A DNA stretch of 64,000 nt from Halobacillus sp. A5 (GTDB lineage: Bacteria > Bacillota > Bacilli > Bacillales > Halobacillaceae). The stretch is from assembly GCF_024189315.1 (NCBI RefSeq), contig NZ_JAIZEO010000001.1, positions 868,001-932,000 on the forward strand, written 5' to 3'. Within the stretch, counting starts at the first letter, position 1. The number at the start of each line of letters is the position of its first letter. The notes under the pieces were generated by a model. The model was not told where the DNA came from. It worked only from the letters and a program-made list of their open reading frames with translations, and did not search any database. The translations under genes were made by a program, and so were the position numbers. Shown one piece after another: positions 7,783 to 16,603 of this stretch.

Positions 7783-8997
7783 ATGAAAGCTTGTGGCATT
7801 ATCGTCGAATATAACCCATTTCACAATGGACACGCCTACCATGTAGAGCAGAGCAGACAATCCTCTAAAGCAGACTGTATCGCTGCGGTGATGAGCGGTC
7901 ATTTTCTCCAGCGGGGGGAACCAGCCATTATGGATAAATGGCATCGGGCAAAAGCCGCTCTTCAATCAGGCGTCGATATCGTATTAGAGCTCCCTTACAT
8001 ATTTGCCGTGCAGCACAGTGACTTCTTCAGCAAGGGGGCCGTCCTCAGCCTTTCCGCTTTACAAGTTGATTCCATCTGCTTCGGCAGTGAAAATGGAAGA
8101 ATTGATCCTTTTCTTAGAGCCCATGCAGAATTACACGAACATCAGCAGGACTATGAAGCGTCTCTTAAAACAGGTCTAAACGAAGGACTCTCTTATCCAA
8201 ACGCTGCCAGGTTAGCAAATGAATCCATAGGTATTTCAGAAAATGAATTTGACTTTTCTGCTCCTAATAATATTTTAGGCTACAGCTATGTGAAGCAAAT
8301 CAAAAGATATGCTCCAGCGATTGAGCCTCTTACTATAAAAAGAATGGAAAGCAATTATCACGATACGATGATAACAGGCCGTATGGCAAGTGCCACCAGT
8401 CTCCGAAAAGAAATTTTGAAAAGCAATGATATTACCACCTATGCGTCAGAAGCACTTCCTCAAGCAGCAATTAATGAGCTTAATAATTATTATAACCAAA
8501 CAAATTTGTGGCATGATTGGGAAATTTACTTTGATTTACTTCATTATAAATTAATGACGACTTCTGAAACAGACTTGCGGGAGATTCATGGAATGGATGA
8601 AGGGTTAGAATATCGTTTTAAGCAAGCTGTAAAATCAGCCGTCTCTTTTCATGATTTCATGAACCGGGTAAAAACAAAACGCTATACATGGACCCGTCTT
8701 CAGCGATTATGTGTCCATCTGTTGACAGGACTAAAAAAAGAGGAAGCATCAAAGTATTTAAACGCTGATCAGGTCCCTTATGTACGAGTTATAGGTATGA
8801 ATTCTACTGGCAGAGAATATTTAAACCTGAATAAAAAGAAATTCAATGAAAAATTAATAACTCAGCCTCAGCAGCTGGACTGCGGGATGATCGAAGCTGA
8901 AGAACGGGCAACCGTTGCTTATTTCAATCCGCTCCCGTCTATAACCCGGCAAGAACATTTAAAGAGAGAATATGGGCCTCCCTTGCTCATTCATTAA
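7783..8997 (+). CDS. tmcAL: tRNA(Met) cytidine acetate ligase TmcAL
   Basis: ATP-dependent enzyme that forms N4-acetylcytidine at the wobble position of elongator tRNA(Met) using acetate through an acetyl-adenylate. The product is 404 residues (B. subtilis YlbM). The N-terminal nucleotidyltransferase fold carries the HxGH-type motif in GIIVEYNPFHNGHAYH (residues 5-20), followed by SGHFLQRGEPA and KRMESNYHD. An AAGGAGG ribosome site precedes the ATG. It is transcribed divergently from yceD-rpmF and ends at a hairpin terminator. Confidence 0.95.
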   Translation: MKACGIIVEYNPFHNGHAYHVEQSRQSSKADCIAAVMSGHFLQRGEPAIMDKWHRAKAALQSGVDIVLELPYIFAVQHSDFFSKGAVLSLSALQVDSICFGSENGRIDPFLRAHAELHEHQQDYEASLKTGLNEGLSYPNAARLANESIGISENEFDFSAPNNILGYSYVKQIKRYAPAIEPLTIKRMESNYHDTMITGRMASATSLRKEILKSNDITTYASEALPQAAINELNNYYNQTNLWHDWEIYFDLLHYKLMTTSETDLREIHGMDEGLEYRFKQAVKSAVSFHDFMNRVKTKRYTWTRLQRLCVHLLTGLKKEEASKYLNADQVPYVRVIGMNSTGREYLNLNKKKFNEKLITQPQQLDCGMIEAEERATVAYFNPLPSITRQEHLKREYGPPLLIH

Positions 8998-9000
8998 AAA

Positions 9001-9032
9001 ACCGATTCCTTTTAATAAGGAAACGGTTTTTT
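9001..9032 (+). terminator. Terminator after tmcAL
   Basis: ACCGATTCCTT and AAGGAAACGGT form a stem with a single mismatch and a short loop, followed by six T residues. Confidence 0.85.
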
Positions 9033-9151
9033 CGCTCATGCATCTCGGCTTTTATGTGCATTTTATCCACGTTTTTCTATTTTTATCCGCTATTCAGTGT
9101 ACAATCCATGCTTTTTCAAAAGCCCGAAAGCCGATAAAGAATAAATTTCTT

Positions 9152-10165
9152 TTAATTTTCATTTAAATACTTTAATGCATCATCAAACGTGTCCACTGCA
9201 ACTACATCCATTTCAGTATTTATGTCTTCGGCAGCTTCTACAGCCACTTCATAGTTGGAACCTTCAGCTTCTCCCTCATTAGGAGCAAAAAATACATCAC
9301 AGCCCTCTTGATCCGCTGCTACTACCTTTTTATCAATACCCCCGATCCTTCCAACTTCACCTTCGTAGTTAATCTCACCAGTACCGCATACTTCACGGCC
9401 TTTTGTTATATCTTCTTCTGTTAACTGATCATACATTTCCAAGGAGAACATTAATCCTGCACTAGGGCCTCCTATATCACCGCTTTTAACAGTAACTTCA
9501 GGGCTTACTTCAACAGAACGATCAGTGACAAGAGAAATTCCTACGCCTACTCTGCTCTCATCATCTGGAAAAGGAGCCACTTCAATCTCCTTTGAAAGTG
9601 TTTCGTCCCCGCGTTTTACTGTCAAAGTAACTACATCCCCTTCCTCAAGGGTTTCAACATAGCTGACTAATTCATCTGATTCCTCTATTTCTTCGCCATT
9701 CACGCTAAGGATTTCATCTCCAGCCTCTAATTCTTTCTCTGCCGGCATACCTTCTAGAGCTTGAACGACAAACACTCCCTCATAATCAACAGTAATATCT
9801 CTTTCCGCTGATTCATAAGCTACTACTTTTGCTGCTTCCTGAGAGGATTCCATTAATTGCAGCTGGGCATGAAAGTATTCATCCTCGGAAATTCCTTCCG
9901 GTCGAACCTGCTCTAAAGGAACAACTTCGTGATAAGGTCTTACCTGGGACAACACCCATTGAATCGGCGTTGCCTGTCCTCCGCGAACGGTTACTAAGTG
10001 CATATCACCTTCGCTTGGGAAAGAATCATCAATCTCTACAAACGGTTCAAGCGCATCTGCTGTGCCTGGCTTGTAAATATAATAAGGCAGACGATAAGCT
10101 CCTAAAAAAGCTACAATGAGGATGGCAATAATTCCGGTGATGATTACCCTTTTATTTGATTTCAT
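9152..10165 (-). CDS. sepM: SepM/YlbL family PDZ and Lon-type serine protease
   Basis: Membrane-anchored protease of the SepM family (B. subtilis YlbL). SepM processes a competence pheromone in Streptococcus; B. subtilis YlbL has been linked to removal of the SOS division inhibitor YneA. The 337 residues comprise a single N-terminal membrane helix (7-27), an extracellular PDZ domain (about 125-195) and a C-terminal Lon-type proteolytic domain. The catalytic dyad is readable as Ser235 in GDIGGPSAGL and Lys280 in GGIDKKVVAA. The extracellular part is strikingly acidic, as expected for an exported protein of a halophile. It starts 2 bp after ylbK. Confidence 0.93.
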   Translation of the reverse strand: MKSNKRVIITGIIAILIVAFLGAYRLPYYIYKPGTADALEPFVEIDDSFPSEGDMHLVTVRGGQATPIQWVLSQVRPYHEVVPLEQVRPEGISEDEYFHAQLQLMESSQEAAKVVAYESAERDITVDYEGVFVVQALEGMPAEKELEAGDEILSVNGEEIEESDELVSYVETLEEGDVVTLTVKRGDETLSKEIEVAPFPDDESRVGVGISLVTDRSVEVSPEVTVKSGDIGGPSAGLMFSLEMYDQLTEEDITKGREVCGTGEINYEGEVGRIGGIDKKVVAADQEGCDVFFAPNEGEAEGSNYEVAVEAAEDINTEMDVVAVDTFDDALKYLNEN

Positions 10166-10167
10166 AG

Positions 10168-10959
10168 TTATGTGGACCCCTTCCAGTCTCTAATCTTTTC
10201 TAGGATGCGGTCGACTTCTTTAGCCGCTGCTTTTTCACCCTCTTCTACTATCTCTTCTAAATCAGTGAAAGCCCTAGAGCTAAAACGCTCGACATCAGGA
10301 CGAATAATAAAGTCCGTATAGGAAGCAGTCCCTGTGACAGAAGCTAATTCATCCTGCATAATGTCTATGCTTTGAATGATAACATCATAAATAGAATGAA
10401 TGGATGGCTCAGCTCGTGTATGAGTACAATCCACGGCAATGATAATGTCCGGCCCCATGTCCTTTACTACTGAAATCGGGACACGGTCGATAACGCCTCC
10501 ATCAATATATAATCGTCCGTTAATTTTCTCAGGTACAAATATCCCGGGAATGGCAATACTGGCACGAACCGCCTCGCAGGCAGGTCCAGACCGGAAAACT
10601 TTCTTATTTCCGGCAGCCAGATCAGTAGCGACTATAGACATAGGTACCTTAAATTCTTCAATATTTTTCCCAAACGTAAATAAACGGATATACTCCTTAA
10701 TTCTACGCCCCTGAATGAATCCCATCTTAGGAACCGTAAAATCAAGGTAGTATTTCCGTTTAAAAGTTAAGGCAAGTTTGTACAAATCTTCAATTGTTTG
10801 TCCTGATGCATATAACGAGCCTGCCAGAGCACCCATACTGCTCCCGGCGATCATATCGACGGGAATATTATATTCCCTTAATACTTTAAGTACGCCTAAG
10901 TGAGCGAACCCGCGCGCCCCTCCTGATCCTAGTGCAAGACCAATCTTCGGATGCTCCAC
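10168..10959 (-). CDS. ylbK: Patatin-like phospholipase family protein (YlbK/RssA-like)
   Basis: Predicted serine hydrolase of the bacterial patatin family. The oxyanion-hole segment GSGGARGFAHLGVL lies at residues 11-24, the nucleophile Ser41 in the GSSMG elbow, and the second catalytic residue in the DGG motif near residue 155. It starts with GTG after GGGGGAG. It is cotranscribed with sepM, as ylbK-ylbL are in B. subtilis. The natural substrate is unknown; the fold and catalytic dyad are secure. Confidence 0.92.
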   Translation of the reverse strand: MEHPKIGLALGSGGARGFAHLGVLKVLREYNIPVDMIAGSSMGALAGSLYASGQTIEDLYKLALTFKRKYYLDFTVPKMGFIQGRRIKEYIRLFTFGKNIEEFKVPMSIVATDLAAGNKKVFRSGPACEAVRASIAIPGIFVPEKINGRLYIDGGVIDRVPISVVKDMGPDIIIAVDCTHTRAEPSIHSIYDVIIQSIDIMQDELASVTGTASYTDFIIRPDVERFSSRAFTDLEEIVEEGEKAAAKEVDRILEKIRDWKGST

Positions 10960-11137
10960 ACTTATCTCCCCCTGGAGTTATTAAACCCTGTACAATTCAT
11001 GTAATTAAATATAACTTAGTTTATTTTATGGAATATGCAGTGTACTTATGAGCGTACAAATAGGTAAGAGTGATGAAATCTCTTATATATTTTACTATGG
11101 ATGATTTTAGAAGTACAGAAAACGAAAACAAAGCGGG

Positions 11138-12322
11138 GTGATTGAGCTGCCATATTTAAAGACTTTTTTCCTGACTGCATTTATTATATATATAACTTTT
11201 TCCCTAATCCAAATGCCTGACGTTGCGCTCGCTTCAAGTACGAAGGGGTTGAATCTTTGGTGGTCGATCGTCTTTCCATCTCTGCTCCCTTTTTTCATTG
11301 TTGCTGAACTCTTATTCGGGCTTGGGGTTGTTCACGGAGTGGGAGTATTATCTGAAAAAATTATGCGCCCTCTATTTAATGTGCCTGGTTCAGGCGGGTT
11401 TGTATGGGTAATGGGAATGGCCAGCGGGTACCCGGCAGGGGCAAAGTGGACAAGAGAATTACGTAAAAGTGGACAAGTTACAAGGATTGAAGCTGAACGA
11501 CTTGTTGCTTTTACGAACGCTTCAAGCCCGTTGTTTATTCTCAGTGCAGTAAGTGTAGGTTTTTTTGGAGACCCTGGTTTAGGCTTACTATTAGCAGTCT
11601 CTCACTATGGAGGGTGTATTGTTGTTGGGTTTTTGATGAAGTTTTATGGATATAAGGATGAAAGGTCTCACTATCGCACAGCTTCTTTTTCTATAAAGGA
11701 CGCATTCACAGCTGTTCATAAAGCACGTGAGGAAGATGGAAGACCTTTTGGTAAACTGCTTGGGGATGCAGTTATACAATCCGTACAGACCCTTCTGCTG
11801 GTTGGTGGTTTTATTATTATGTTCTCAGTGTTAACGGGACTGCTTAAGCATAGTGTAATTCTTGAGTTTTCATTCTTTATTCTTCAACTCATTCAAGTAC
11901 CTGCAGAGCTGCAGTTTCCTTTATTAACAGGCTTACTGGAACTTACGACAGGAATTGGAGAAGTTACTTCATCTAATGCTCCCTTATTAATTCAACTCGG
12001 ATTGGCGAGTTTTATGCTGGGCTTTCACGGTTTCTCTATACAGGCTCAGATTGCAAGCATTCTCGCTGACACAGATATAAGGTTTGCTCCATATTTCTTT
12101 GCTCGTATTATCCATGGACTGGCAGCAGCTCTGCTCGTTACAACACTCTACCGAATGACGAATATCGCCAGCTCCAATTCGATTAACGTCTCAAATATAA
12201 CAGCACAGCATAATCATTCATACTTGGAATTCATGTATATGTATGGACCAATCCTGACGATACTCACAATTGCTTCAGCCCTTATCTTATCTCATCAGAA
12301 AATAAAGCAGTCACAAGTGTAA
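11138..12322 (+). CDS. ylbJ: Sporulation integral membrane protein YlbJ
   Basis: Polytopic membrane protein with two nucleoside-recognition (Gate) domains; in B. subtilis it is a sigma-E-dependent protein needed for normal sporulation. The 394-residue product matches the family in KGLNLWWSIVFPSLLPFFI near residue 36 and GMASGYPAGAKWTRELR near 93. The initiation codon is uncertain: GTG at 11138 is the best in-frame choice, but the ribosome site is poor. A loose sigma-E-like arrangement (GAATAT at 11031, CGTACAAAT at 11053) lies upstream with suboptimal spacing. It converges on coaD with only 4 bp between stop codons. Confidence 0.9.
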   Translation: MIELPYLKTFFLTAFIIYITFSLIQMPDVALASSTKGLNLWWSIVFPSLLPFFIVAELLFGLGVVHGVGVLSEKIMRPLFNVPGSGGFVWVMGMASGYPAGAKWTRELRKSGQVTRIEAERLVAFTNASSPLFILSAVSVGFFGDPGLGLLLAVSHYGGCIVVGFLMKFYGYKDERSHYRTASFSIKDAFTAVHKAREEDGRPFGKLLGDAVIQSVQTLLLVGGFIIMFSVLTGLLKHSVILEFSFFILQLIQVPAELQFPLLTGLLELTTGIGEVTSSNAPLLIQLGLASFMLGFHGFSIQAQIASILADTDIRFAPYFFARIIHGLAAALLVTTLYRMTNIASSNSINVSNITAQHNHSYLEFMYMYGPILTILTIASALILSHQKIKQSQV

Positions 12323-12326
12323 CTGC

Positions 12327-12821
<495 letters not shown>

Positions 12822-13370
12822 CTACTTAAAAATTGATACACCTATATTACTTCCATAATTCTCTGTTTTCATTAATTTTAACTGCTCCACTTGGTGAGGG
12901 ATAATTTCTGAAGCATCGTGCTCGCAGATTATTATCCCGCTTTCAGCCAGAAGATTATATTTTAAAATTTCTGCTATTAAATCCTCATAAGAGAATTTTT
13001 TATATGGAGGATCAAGGAATATGTAATTAAATTGCAGCTCCCGCTTTCCTGCTGCCTTCAACGCACGTAATGCATCAGTTTTAAATACTTCAGCCTGATC
13101 TTCAAGCTTTAACAGCTTAATATTCTCGTAAATCGTTCCTATCGCTTTAGATTGCTGATCTACAAATATACAGTGATTTACCCCTCTGCTTAAAGCCTCA
13201 ATCCCAAGGCCCCCGCTGCCGGCAAATAAATCCAGCACAACACCACCATCAAAATAGGGACCAATCATATGAAATACAGATTCTTTCACTTTGTCTGTTG
13301 TCGGTCTCGTTTTGTGGGTAGGTACAGATTTCAACTGTCTTCCTTTATAATCTCCTGCAATAACTCTCAT
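12822..13370 (-). CDS. rsmD: 16S rRNA (guanine-966-N2)-methyltransferase RsmD
   Basis: SAM-dependent N2-methylation of G966 in 16S rRNA (B. subtilis ylbH). The second of two adjacent ATG codons is used (MRVIAGDYKGRQL) because it sits 6 nt after GAGGGGG; the open frame runs about 36 codons further upstream without family similarity. Motifs: KVKESVFHMI, the SAM loop DLFAGSGGLGIEAL near residue 48, and the catalytic DPPY near 118. The length of 182 residues is typical. A structured RNA locus lies divergently upstream. Confidence 0.96.
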   Translation of the reverse strand: MRVIAGDYKGRQLKSVPTHKTRPTTDKVKESVFHMIGPYFDGGVVLDLFAGSGGLGIEALSRGVNHCIFVDQQSKAIGTIYENIKLLKLEDQAEVFKTDALRALKAAGKRELQFNYIFLDPPYKKFSYEDLIAEILKYNLLAESGIIICEHDASEIIPHQVEQLKLMKTENYGSNIGVSIFK

Positions 13371-13431
13371 CATCAGCCCCCTCTCTACATTCACAATTAT
13401 CCTACCACAAAAAAGTGCAGGCAGGAAACTT

Positions 13432-13460
13432 TTGAATGAATAGAAGAAATATCGTATAAA
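13432..13460 (+). promoter_or_regulatory. Sigma-A-type promoter for a divergent small RNA
   Basis: TTGAAT at 13432-13437 and TATAAA at 13455-13460 are separated by exactly 17 bp, pointing rightwards and away from rsmD. No protein gene starts behind it before a terminator at 13599-13632, so the implied product is a short RNA. Confidence 0.55.
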
Positions 13461-13466
13461 ATCTTC

Positions 13467-13632
13467 CAGAATGGTCATACTTGTAACAGAAGCAGGTCAA
13501 TTGCTTCTGGAAACGGTGAAGACTTATTTCCCCATAAGTTCTTCTACCGGTTTCTCCTCTCCCTTTGCTTTTTGCTTATACGTATGAAAGCAAAAAGAAG
13601 GGCTGTCCGTTATTGGACAGCCCTATTTTTTT
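13467..13632 (+). ncRNA. Candidate structured small RNA of about 165 nt, divergent from rsmD
   Basis: Four hairpins follow one another: 13487-13509 (8 perfect pairs), 13510-13554 (18 pairs with three single-base bulges all on the 3' arm), 13568-13597 (10 perfect pairs around ATACGTATGA) and a terminator hairpin at 13599-13624 with a T7 tail. A good promoter stands just upstream, and no open frame of note fills the interval. Rfam describes a ylbH leader motif upstream of ylbH (rsmD) in Bacillales and this may be its counterpart. The palindromic helices fold on either strand, so a rsmD leader on the minus strand cannot be excluded; promoter and terminator favour the plus strand. Confidence 0.55.
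13599..13632 (+). terminator. Terminator of the rsmD-divergent RNA
   Basis: AGGGCTGTCC and GGACAGCCCT pair perfectly around GTTATT, followed by A and seven T residues. The complement also has a T-rich run (TTCTTTTT), so it could act in both directions. Confidence 0.85.
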
Positions 13633-13714
13633 GTCTTCTATTTCCCTTTGTTCCTGTTAGATGCTACAGTAACAGAAGATGAATCATTGAAAGAATTATT
13701 CAGGAGGAGAACTT

Positions 13715-14104
13715 ATGAGACAAAAATTCATTGAACTCGGGGAAGGATACACAGATCTGTACGAGCTTATCGAATTGGGAAGTCGAATGCCCGAAAGAAT
13801 TCAGCATGCCCTTGCGTTTTATAGTGAGAAATCAGGACTTTCAGCTGCTTCCCTCGCCCTTATTATGAAACCTGACATTCAAAATAAGTTTCAGCCGATC
13901 TATATTTGCAGAGAGGGCATACCGAACCCCCATGAAAAAACTAATCAAAGGTTTGCCATGTTCCAATCTATGGTTGAAAAGTCAGGACATTCCATCATCG
14001 AGTATACGGTTAAACCCTCTTCGATTTTTCCTGAAACCGAATTATATTACAGCTATTTGATCGGTATCTTAAGAACACACAAAAAACTAGCTCCCTTAAC
14101 GTGA
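13715..14104 (+). CDS. Conserved Bacillaceae protein, DUF7147-like
   Basis: Soluble protein of 129 residues starting after AGGAGGAG. It opens MRQKFIELGEGYTDLYELIELG and contains PIYICREGIPNPHEK near residue 66, YTVKPSSIFPETELYY near 98, and ends LRTHKKLAPLT. I recognise this as a small family found next to ylbG/ylbH in Bacillaceae, sometimes mislabelled as methylthioribose kinase. It is far too short for a kinase and shows no ATP-binding motif. No function can be read from the sequence. Confidence 0.65.
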   Translation: MRQKFIELGEGYTDLYELIELGSRMPERIQHALAFYSEKSGLSAASLALIMKPDIQNKFQPIYICREGIPNPHEKTNQRFAMFQSMVEKSGHSIIEYTVKPSSIFPETELYYSYLIGILRTHKKLAPLT

Positions 14105-14148
14105 TTACTGCCTGAAATCATTATTATTTTACATCTTCCTGGAACACT

Positions 14149-14184
14149 AAGAAAGCGTTCGTCGCCATGACGAACGCTTTCTTT
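14149..14184. terminator. Bidirectional terminator between the DUF7147-like gene and ylbG
   Basis: AAGAAAGCGTTCGTC and GACGAACGCTTTCTT form a 15-bp perfect stem around GCCAT, with T-rich 3' flanks on both strands. It touches the ylbG stop codon. Confidence 0.88.
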
Positions 14185-14458
14185 AAATTCCCATCTTATA
14201 ATCATACTGTTTTGCTTTATCAGGCTTGGCATTTTCATAATTTGTGCGGATATCAGGTTTATGTGATGGAAGAACTCGAGAGACAAATGGAAGACGCTCT
14301 AACTTTTCCATTTTGAATTCGGCCTCTTCCTGATCAACGTAAAGTAAAGCATACTTCTGCTTTTTAGAAGCGTGAATTAGATGCCCGTGCTTTTTTATTT
14401 GCCTGATATTTTTCATATGTTGAAAATAAACGATAAGACCCTGGCGTTTAGTTCTCAT
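14183..14458 (-). CDS. ylbG: UPF0298/DUF2129 protein YlbG
   Basis: Small cytoplasmic protein of 91 residues, conserved in Bacillales. The N-terminal strand RQGLIVYFQHMKNIRQIKKHG and the later LERLPFVSRVLPSHKPDI match the YlbG family (DUF2129). It sits directly downstream of ylbF on the same strand. The ATG is preceded by TAGGGA. Function is unknown; position suggests only an association with ylbF. Confidence 0.9.
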   Translation of the reverse strand: MRTKRQGLIVYFQHMKNIRQIKKHGHLIHASKKQKYALLYVDQEEAEFKMEKLERLPFVSRVLPSHKPDIRTNYENAKPDKAKQYDYKMGI

Positions 14459-14507
14459 ATATATTCCCTACTTTTTAAATTAATTATTTACAGGACAGAA
14501 ATCTATA

Positions 14508-14942
14508 TTAAGAGGCACATCCACAACCGCCGCCGCTCCCGCACCCGCATCCAGAATCGAAAACCATTCCATTCCGGGGAACCTTAATCTGCTCACTTAC
14601 ACTAAAAGCAACACTTTGACTGACCTCATCCAAAAGTCTCTGAACTTCCCGTTCTGCTTTCTTAAATTGAACAACTTTCTCGTGCATGTCCATTTCGCGC
14701 TTAACACTCCGGACTTGCTTCATAATAACACTATAATCAGGGTGATAGCGTCCAAAACGCTGAACATCCTCATATTGATCTTTTATATTATTAAAATTGC
14801 GAATTAACTTTTGAGCTTCTTCATCTGCATTCAACTGCTTTTTTGCTTCCTGATAATCAGTCATAACGTCAGAATCAAGAATCATTTGACCAATGGCTTC
14901 TGATCGATCTAATAGATCTACAATTTCCATAGTGGCTAACAT
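14508..14942 (-). CDS. ylbF: RicF (YlbF), subunit of the RicAFT RNase Y specificity complex
   Basis: In B. subtilis RicA (YmcA), RicF (YlbF) and RicT (YaaT) form a complex carrying [4Fe-4S] clusters that directs RNase Y processing of operon mRNAs and promotes sporulation, competence and biofilm formation. The 144-residue product has the all-helical Com_YlbF domain (residues 5-115, with AEREVQRLLDEVSQSVA) and a C-terminal tail with the cysteine cluster CGCGSGGGCGC, which fits cluster ligation. The ATG follows GGAGGTG. The partner genes ricA and ricT are not in this window. Confidence 0.94.
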   Translation of the reverse strand: MLATMEIVDLLDRSEAIGQMILDSDVMTDYQEAKKQLNADEEAQKLIRNFNNIKDQYEDVQRFGRYHPDYSVIMKQVRSVKREMDMHEKVVQFKKAEREVQRLLDEVSQSVAFSVSEQIKVPRNGMVFDSGCGCGSGGGCGCAS

Positions 14943-14970
14943 AGATGTACACCTCCACTCTAATCATATC

Positions 14971-15008
14971 AAAAGGAAAGGCAGAATGAAATATAAATTC
15001 CATCTGCC
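14971..15008 (-). terminator. Probable terminator after ylbD
   Basis: On the minus strand GGCAGATGGAAT and ATTTCATTCTGCC form an imperfect stem followed by TTTCCTTTT, directly after the ylbD stop. Confidence 0.55.
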
Positions 15009-15015
15009 TGAATGA

Positions 15016-15387
15016 TTAGTAATAAGGAAATTTCATCGGATGGCGTCTATCCGAGATTTGTTTTTCCTGCTGTACATTCGAAATAAGCTGCTGGATTTCC
15101 CCGATTGCCCCATTTAAATCATCGATGTGTTTGGACACATCTTCCCAGTTTATTTCCTGCAGCAAATCGCCAAACTGCTTCATCCACTCTTTTTTCGTCA
15201 TCCGCTCTTTGTGATTGTCGTCCGCGAGTCCATCCCAATAAGGATCATCCTCACCTAATATCATCCATTTTTCATAGTAATGCTGCATTTTCTTATGATC
15301 TTTTCTGATATGTTCTTTAATAGAAGGATGACGTTTAACAAACTCTTTAAACTTTTGAACACTTGGATGCAGATTGTGTTCACTCAT
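15016..15387 (-). CDS. ylbD: YlbD family putative spore coat protein
   Basis: Hydrophilic helical protein of 123 residues matching the YlbD-like putative coat protein family. Characteristic stretches are HPSVQKFKEFVKRHP near residue 7 and WMILGEDDPYWD near 41, with Trp/Tyr-rich segments. The ATG follows a GAGGTG site. The family is annotated as coat-associated in B. subtilis, but direct functional data are thin. It lies between ylbB and ylbF on the same strand, as in B. subtilis, with ylbE absent here. Confidence 0.82.
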   Translation of the reverse strand: MSEHNLHPSVQKFKEFVKRHPSIKEHIRKDHKKMQHYYEKWMILGEDDPYWDGLADDNHKERMTKKEWMKQFGDLLQEINWEDVSKHIDDLNGAIGEIQQLISNVQQEKQISDRRHPMKFPYY

Positions 15388-15456
15388 AAACCCTCACACC
15401 TCGCTGCATAGACTACATTATAGCCTATGCAGGCCATCGTAAGTTGTTCAAAATAA

Positions 15457-15484
15457 TAAAGACGGCCACAGGCGGCCGCCTTTG
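15457..15484 (-). terminator. Terminator after ylbB
   Basis: On the minus strand AAAGGCGGCC and GGCCGTCTTT form a GC-rich stem around GCCTGT, followed by ATTATTTT. Confidence 0.75.
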
Positions 15485-15913
15485 CTAATGCAGTTCCGGT
15501 CTCTCTGAAATTTCATGTAAAGCGACTCCTGCCGCTTCATCAGAAAGCTTCTCATTTGATAGATCTCCGAGAGAAATCATTCCCGTTAATTTCCCGCTTT
15601 CTACCACCGGGAGACGCCTTACTTGATGTTCAGCCATCATCTGACTAGCTTCTTCAAGCGTTGTATCAGGAGTAACACTGTATAGATGGTCGCTCATTAC
15701 TTGTTGAACTGGTGTAGAATCAGCACTATGATTAGCATATCCGCGAACAGCCAAATCACGATCTGTAACCATACCCATCAGCTGTCCATTTTCATCACAA
15801 ACTGGTACAGCACCAACATTTTTCTGTTTCATCATGCTTGCCGCATCAAACAAACTGCTGCTTGATTGACAGACTGATAAGTCCGTACTCATTATGTCTC
15901 TTACTTTTTTCAT
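15485..15913 (-). CDS. ylbB: CBS domain-containing protein YlbB
   Basis: Stand-alone CBS-pair (Bateman) protein of 142 residues. Two tandem CBS domains (residues about 7-60 and 72-124) show the patterns VGAVPVCDENGQLMGMVTDRDL and VRRLPVVESGKLTGMISLGDL. Such modules usually bind adenosine nucleotides and act as energy sensors; no effector domain is attached. A strong AAAGGAGG site precedes the ATG. The order ylbA-ylbB-ylbD matches B. subtilis except that ylbC is absent and ylbA is divergent. Confidence 0.9.
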   Translation of the reverse strand: MKKVRDIMSTDLSVCQSSSSLFDAASMMKQKNVGAVPVCDENGQLMGMVTDRDLAVRGYANHSADSTPVQQVMSDHLYSVTPDTTLEEASQMMAEHQVRRLPVVESGKLTGMISLGDLSNEKLSDEAAGVALHEISERPELH

Positions 15914-16128
15914 AAAGATCCTCCTTTATTAAATCAATATCAAAGGTTAGTATAACCATAAAGGAGATTTTCACTCATGCATCAGAAGAAAATTTATAGT
16001 ATAATAAATGAGAATCCCTGTCATAATGGTAAAGAAAACGCGTTCTGTTCCTGGTCTTAATCAATTGAAACTTGTCGCTGTTCATAATAAAATGAGACAA
16101 GATACATAAAATTTGCGAGGTGGAAGAT

Positions 16129-16497
16129 ATGAAGCTTGAAGGTACTGGTATTGAAGGTCTGGTTGTAGACTTGCAGCCACTGACCCAAATTATGGAAAGC
16201 AATGGATTTATTTTAGGGGGGTCATGGGATTACGAACGAGTGACGTATGATTATAAAATTGACGCCCCTGATAAAAACGTAACCTATTACATTCGGGTTC
16301 AAGGCTATGCTATTGAAGGCGATGTCGACCGCGGAAACGCAGTTGTACAATTAGTAACACCTCTTTTGGGCAAGCATTATTATCCACACGGAGTTGAGTA
16401 CGGCGAGCAGGAAGATTTTTCATCAAATTTAATCGAAAGAGCTACGAAATCAATACAAAACTTAAAAGAATCATTAGTTCAGTACCAGCAGTCATAG
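16129..16497 (+). CDS. ylbA: YugN-like family protein YlbA
   Basis: Cytoplasmic protein of 122 residues in the YugN-like family. Matching segments are GGSWDYERVTYDYKID near residue 32, YYIRVQGYAIEGDVDRG near 53 and LGKHYYPHGVEYGE near 82. The ATG is used rather than the in-frame GTG three codons upstream because GAGGTGG serves as the ribosome site. Position next to ylbB supports ylbA. No function is known. Confidence 0.85.
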   Translation: MKLEGTGIEGLVVDLQPLTQIMESNGFILGGSWDYERVTYDYKIDAPDKNVTYYIRVQGYAIEGDVDRGNAVVQLVTPLLGKHYYPHGVEYGEQEDFSSNLIERATKSIQNLKESLVQYQQS

Positions 16498-16520
16498 AGT
16501 TCAGCTGCCCTATACGAAAG

Positions 16521-16556
16521 AGTCGCACACCTTGCTCAGGTGAGCGGCTTTTTTTA
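16521..16556 (+). terminator. Terminator after ylbA
   Basis: AGTCGCACACCT and CAGGTGAGCGGCT pair imperfectly around TTGCT, followed by seven T residues. Confidence 0.75.
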
Positions 16557-16603
16557 GAAAAAAACAGCTCTACTTGTAAGTAAGAAGGGGGATATCGATT
16601 ACC

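Noticed and set aside
8972-9166. 64-codon plus-strand frame after tmcAL
   Set aside because: It crosses the tmcAL terminator and the 3' end of sepM and lacks a ribosome site.
11031-11061. Sigma-E promoter for ylbJ
   Set aside because: GAATAT and CGTACAAAT are reminiscent of the consensus, but the 15-16 bp spacing is too long; mentioned only in the ylbJ entry.
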